From: Thiomargarita sp.
GTDB taxonomy: Bacteria; Pseudomonadota; Gammaproteobacteria; Beggiatoales; Beggiatoaceae
Assembly: GCA_030635005.1 (NCBI GenBank)
Contig: DAOVZS010000126.1
Coordinates: 1 to 6,216 of the forward strand
Length of the DNA: 6,216 nucleotides
Direction: 5' to 3'
Below are positions 4,131 to 6,216 of this stretch, one piece after another. Made by a program: the position numbers and the translations under genes. Below the pieces are notes generated by a model that did no database searches, was not told the DNA's origin, and saw only the letters and a program-made list of their open reading frames with translations. Position 1 is the stretch's first letter; the number at the start of each line of letters is the position of its first letter.

Positions 4131-6216
4131 TTAATAACCTGCTAATTCCATTAACTGTCCTTTAACACGTGTGGCCATCTCTGTTTCCATTTCGGCGCGC
4201 TGATTTTCAAGACGTACATCATATTCTTGTTTGAGGGCTGCCAATTCGGATTGATGTGCTTCCACCATGTCTTCTTGCAATTTACGTTTAACATCAGCCG
4301 TAAATGGCGTGACTAAACCAGCTAATTCTTGTAAAGTACGCCAAGATTGTTGGCGTTCATCACACACTGCTATTAAGGCTGGTTTCACCTGTAAACGTTT
4401 TTCAGTCAATTTTTCACCCATAGTTACAAAAGGTGTTTTTCTTTGTCGGGTCTTAATATCAAGTTGTAGATAGTCAAGAATAGGCAAAGGGCTCGGGGCA
4501 TCACTACTCAGTTCTGAGAAATAGGGCGCAAAGCGTTGTTCTGTCGCTGCCCAATCAGCTGGGGTAAGTGTATTCCACGATTTTTCAAGTTCGGCATTGC
4601 CTTCCAAACTAATCCGAGATCCAAACACACCTTGTACATCAGGATCGTATCGAAATAGTGGGAAAACACGCGATGTGATCGCTTGTTGTGCTTGTTTAAA
4701 GGTTTGATCGGGTGCAAAACCATGACGTTCAGGGCTAGGGGCATGGATAGAAATTAAGGCAGGTCCTGAAAATTTGAAAGCTGCTTTGACATTTTCAAGA
4801 AAATGGCTGCTATGAGCTAATGACGTTTGTACAATATACGCTTTACGTTGTGATAAGGCTAATAGTGCCGGATCAATTTTACTTTCTGTCGGAACAGCCA
4901 TGGGTGTTCCTGCGACGTTAGCAGTGCCCAGTGTCATATCTAAATCAGCCAGTAGCATAATTTTAACAGGGAGACTACCACTTAATAATTGGGTAACTCC
5001 TGCTAATCCTTTACCACTCAACACATCATCATTGCCTAATAACAATAATGGAGGGCACAGTTGTTGTTCGTCTAAGCTTAAATCTGACCATGTTAATACT
5101 TTAGATTCTCTGGCTGCTTCGTCAGGTTTTTCAACTTCGAGGCGTGCTTGGCGTATTAATGTAATCCCTTTAATGGCTTGACGCATTTGTCCTTCTAATA
5201 AACCAGCAGCAAGTTGTGCCGTTTCACCAATCATATCAACTGCAACGGGTACTTGAAAAGGATTGTCAGGCCAAGAACCTGCCCATTGGGTTAATGTACC
5301 CGGTGCAATCGCTAAACTCACACGGGAACGTCCTAAGCCATGTCCCCCTTCAGATAATCTCCAATGTAAGGCGCTTAATGCTTGGCTTATTTTGACTAAA
5401 CGGCGTAATCGTACAGCATCAATCAATCCATCTTCAGCCACTTGTTCTAATTGTTGCGTGAGGCTGGATAACGGTGCATTGTGTTGTATTGCATTTAATC
5501 CCTTGCTCAACTGTTCAAGATCATCAGTGGGTAAGGCACGACTCAAACTCTCTTGTATCGTTTGGGTCAGTTGTTTACGTAAACTGGCAATTTCTTCAAT
5601 AAAACGGCTCATAATGGGTTGCCGTTGAAATTCTGTCACTGCTAAAGCCAAGCGAATGGCTGCTTTTTCACCCGATCCTGCTTCGGCATTATCGCCACCT
5701 GCTAAGGCCATTTGACAATAACGAGATAATAAAATGGCAGGCATTTGACCAATATCTGGATGTGTACTGGCGTGCGCTATGGTAGGACCTGAGGTATCAG
5801 GACATTGTTCCCACATTTGCCATGTCTTATGTGCTAATTCAACATTCTCTATGCTTTGAGAGACAGCCGTTAATGCGGCAGGTTCGCAAGCCCCTATACA
5901 TAATCCACACGCTTTACACGCATCAGGATTAATGACAACAGATAAAAATTCACCTGTTTCATGCTGGAAATGTTCGGGATCAGAAAAAAACGCTTGCGTG
6001 CGTGCGACGGGTAAATCACCAATTTTTTGAATCACCGTCTCTACAGCCTCACTCATCGCTTGTTTACGTTCATCACTTAAGGGTAATTTATCCTTTAAAC
6101 CCGTAAACGCATCTTGGATAAATGCACCTGCAGTATCGTATGTATTGTCTTGATCTCTACCTAAATTGTGTATGCGTGTTGTGAGTTTACCCACTGCCAT
6201 TCGTAAAGGTTCGGCA
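4131..6216 (-). CDS. 2-oxoacid (pyruvate):ferredoxin oxidoreductase-like protein, C-terminal part; apparently degenerate catalytic domain
   Basis: The frame is open through the right edge (AEPLR precedes the first visible Met at 6200), so the gene is partial and the true start is outside; residue numbers count from that Met. A ferredoxin-type motif CKACGLCIGAC (C95, C98, C101, C105; followed by EP instead of CP) could bind one [4Fe-4S] cluster. Downstream, the order of landmarks matches the PFOR C-terminal domain: WEQCPDTSG, LLSRYCQMALAGG, GRSRVSLAIAPG (290-301), DNPFQVP, LCPPLLLLGNDD (381-392), LPVKIMLLADLD, and RVFPLFRYDPD (511-521). Canonical PFORs place a CxGCGE cluster motif, NATGC, and a GDG...SNTGGQ thiamine-diphosphate site at these points; here they read EAGSGEK, IAPGT and GNDD...GTANVAGT. 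Residues about 640-685 form a charged, heptad-like helix, probably a coiled coil. No membrane segment is seen. Pyruvate oxidation by this half is doubtful; an electron-transfer or structural role, perhaps beside an intact paralogue, is inference. A NifJ name is not justified. Confidence 0.8.
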   Translation of the reverse strand, partial: AEPLRMAVGKLTTRIHNLGRDQDNTYDTAGAFIQDAFTGLKDKLPLSDERKQAMSEAVETVIQKIGDLPVARTQAFFSDPEHFQHETGEFLSVVINPDACKACGLCIGACEPAALTAVSQSIENVELAHKTWQMWEQCPDTSGPTIAHASTHPDIGQMPAILLSRYCQMALAGGDNAEAGSGEKAAIRLALAVTEFQRQPIMSRFIEEIASLRKQLTQTIQESLSRALPTDDLEQLSKGLNAIQHNAPLSSLTQQLEQVAEDGLIDAVRLRRLVKISQALSALHWRLSEGGHGLGRSRVSLAIAPGTLTQWAGSWPDNPFQVPVAVDMIGETAQLAAGLLEGQMRQAIKGITLIRQARLEVEKPDEAARESKVLTWSDLSLDEQQLCPPLLLLGNDDVLSGKGLAGVTQLLSGSLPVKIMLLADLDMTLGTANVAGTPMAVPTESKIDPALLALSQRKAYIVQTSLAHSSHFLENVKAAFKFSGPALISIHAPSPERHGFAPDQTFKQAQQAITSRVFPLFRYDPDVQGVFGSRISLEGNAELEKSWNTLTPADWAATEQRFAPYFSELSSDAPSPLPILDYLQLDIKTRQRKTPFVTMGEKLTEKRLQVKPALIAVCDERQQSWRTLQELAGLVTPFTADVKRKLQEDMVEAHQSELAALKQEYDVRLENQRAEMETEMATRVKGQLMELAGY

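Noticed and set aside
6198..6200. ATG at 6200 as the true start of the oxidoreductase-like gene
   Set aside because: The frame continues upstream to the window edge, there is no ribosome-binding site before the ATG, and relatives of this type are much longer. The gene is treated as partial.

Overview
The window looks like bacterial chromosomal DNA of moderately low GC (about 40% by eye). It is probably from a gammaproteobacterium, because its clearest gene encodes a full-length, two-catalytic-half GlnE (glutamine synthetase adenylyltransferase / adenylyl-removing enzyme) that aligns well with the E. coli protein from memory. The low GC, the 2-oxoacid:ferredoxin oxidoreductase-like gene and the style of the intergenic repeats (palindromic AAACCTGCCAGGT arms, ACCCCGTTGGGGT hairpin, short-period satellite) remind me of filamentous or giant sulfur bacteria (Beggiatoaceae / Thiotrichales). 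That placement is recollection and inference; nothing in the window proves it.

Layout. All three supported protein genes lie on the minus strand and read right to left. From the right edge: (1) the 3' part of a large gene related to pyruvate/2-oxoacid:ferredoxin oxidoreductases (4131-6216, 5' end outside the window); (2) after a 58-bp gap that holds a perfect 10-bp-stem hairpin, a 252-residue protein with a J-domain-like N-terminus, one transmembrane helix and a TPR-like C-terminus (3314-4072); (3) after only 10 bp, glnE (484-3303). The spacing suggests that the J/TPR gene and glnE are co-transcribed, and that the oxidoreductase-like gene may read through into them past the hairpin.

The left end (1-483) has no gene I would defend. 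Bases 1-210 are AT-rich and nearly featureless. Bases 227-420 are a repeat island: a short GC hairpin, a degenerate hexanucleotide satellite, a 15-bp imperfect inverted repeat enclosing more of the same satellite, and a four-unit 12-bp tandem array. The period is a multiple of three, so it leaves long open frames on both strands (for example 211-516 on plus); these are best read as by-products of the repeat.

The most interesting biology is in the two genes that look like familiar enzymes with the active parts missing. The oxidoreductase-like protein keeps a ferredoxin-type CxxCxxCxxxC motif and the overall fold landmarks of the PFOR C-terminal domain, but the positions for the proximal-cluster cysteines and the thiamine-diphosphate motif appear to be substituted. 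The J-domain-like protein lacks the HPD tripeptide needed to stimulate Hsp70. GlnE, by contrast, looks fully intact.
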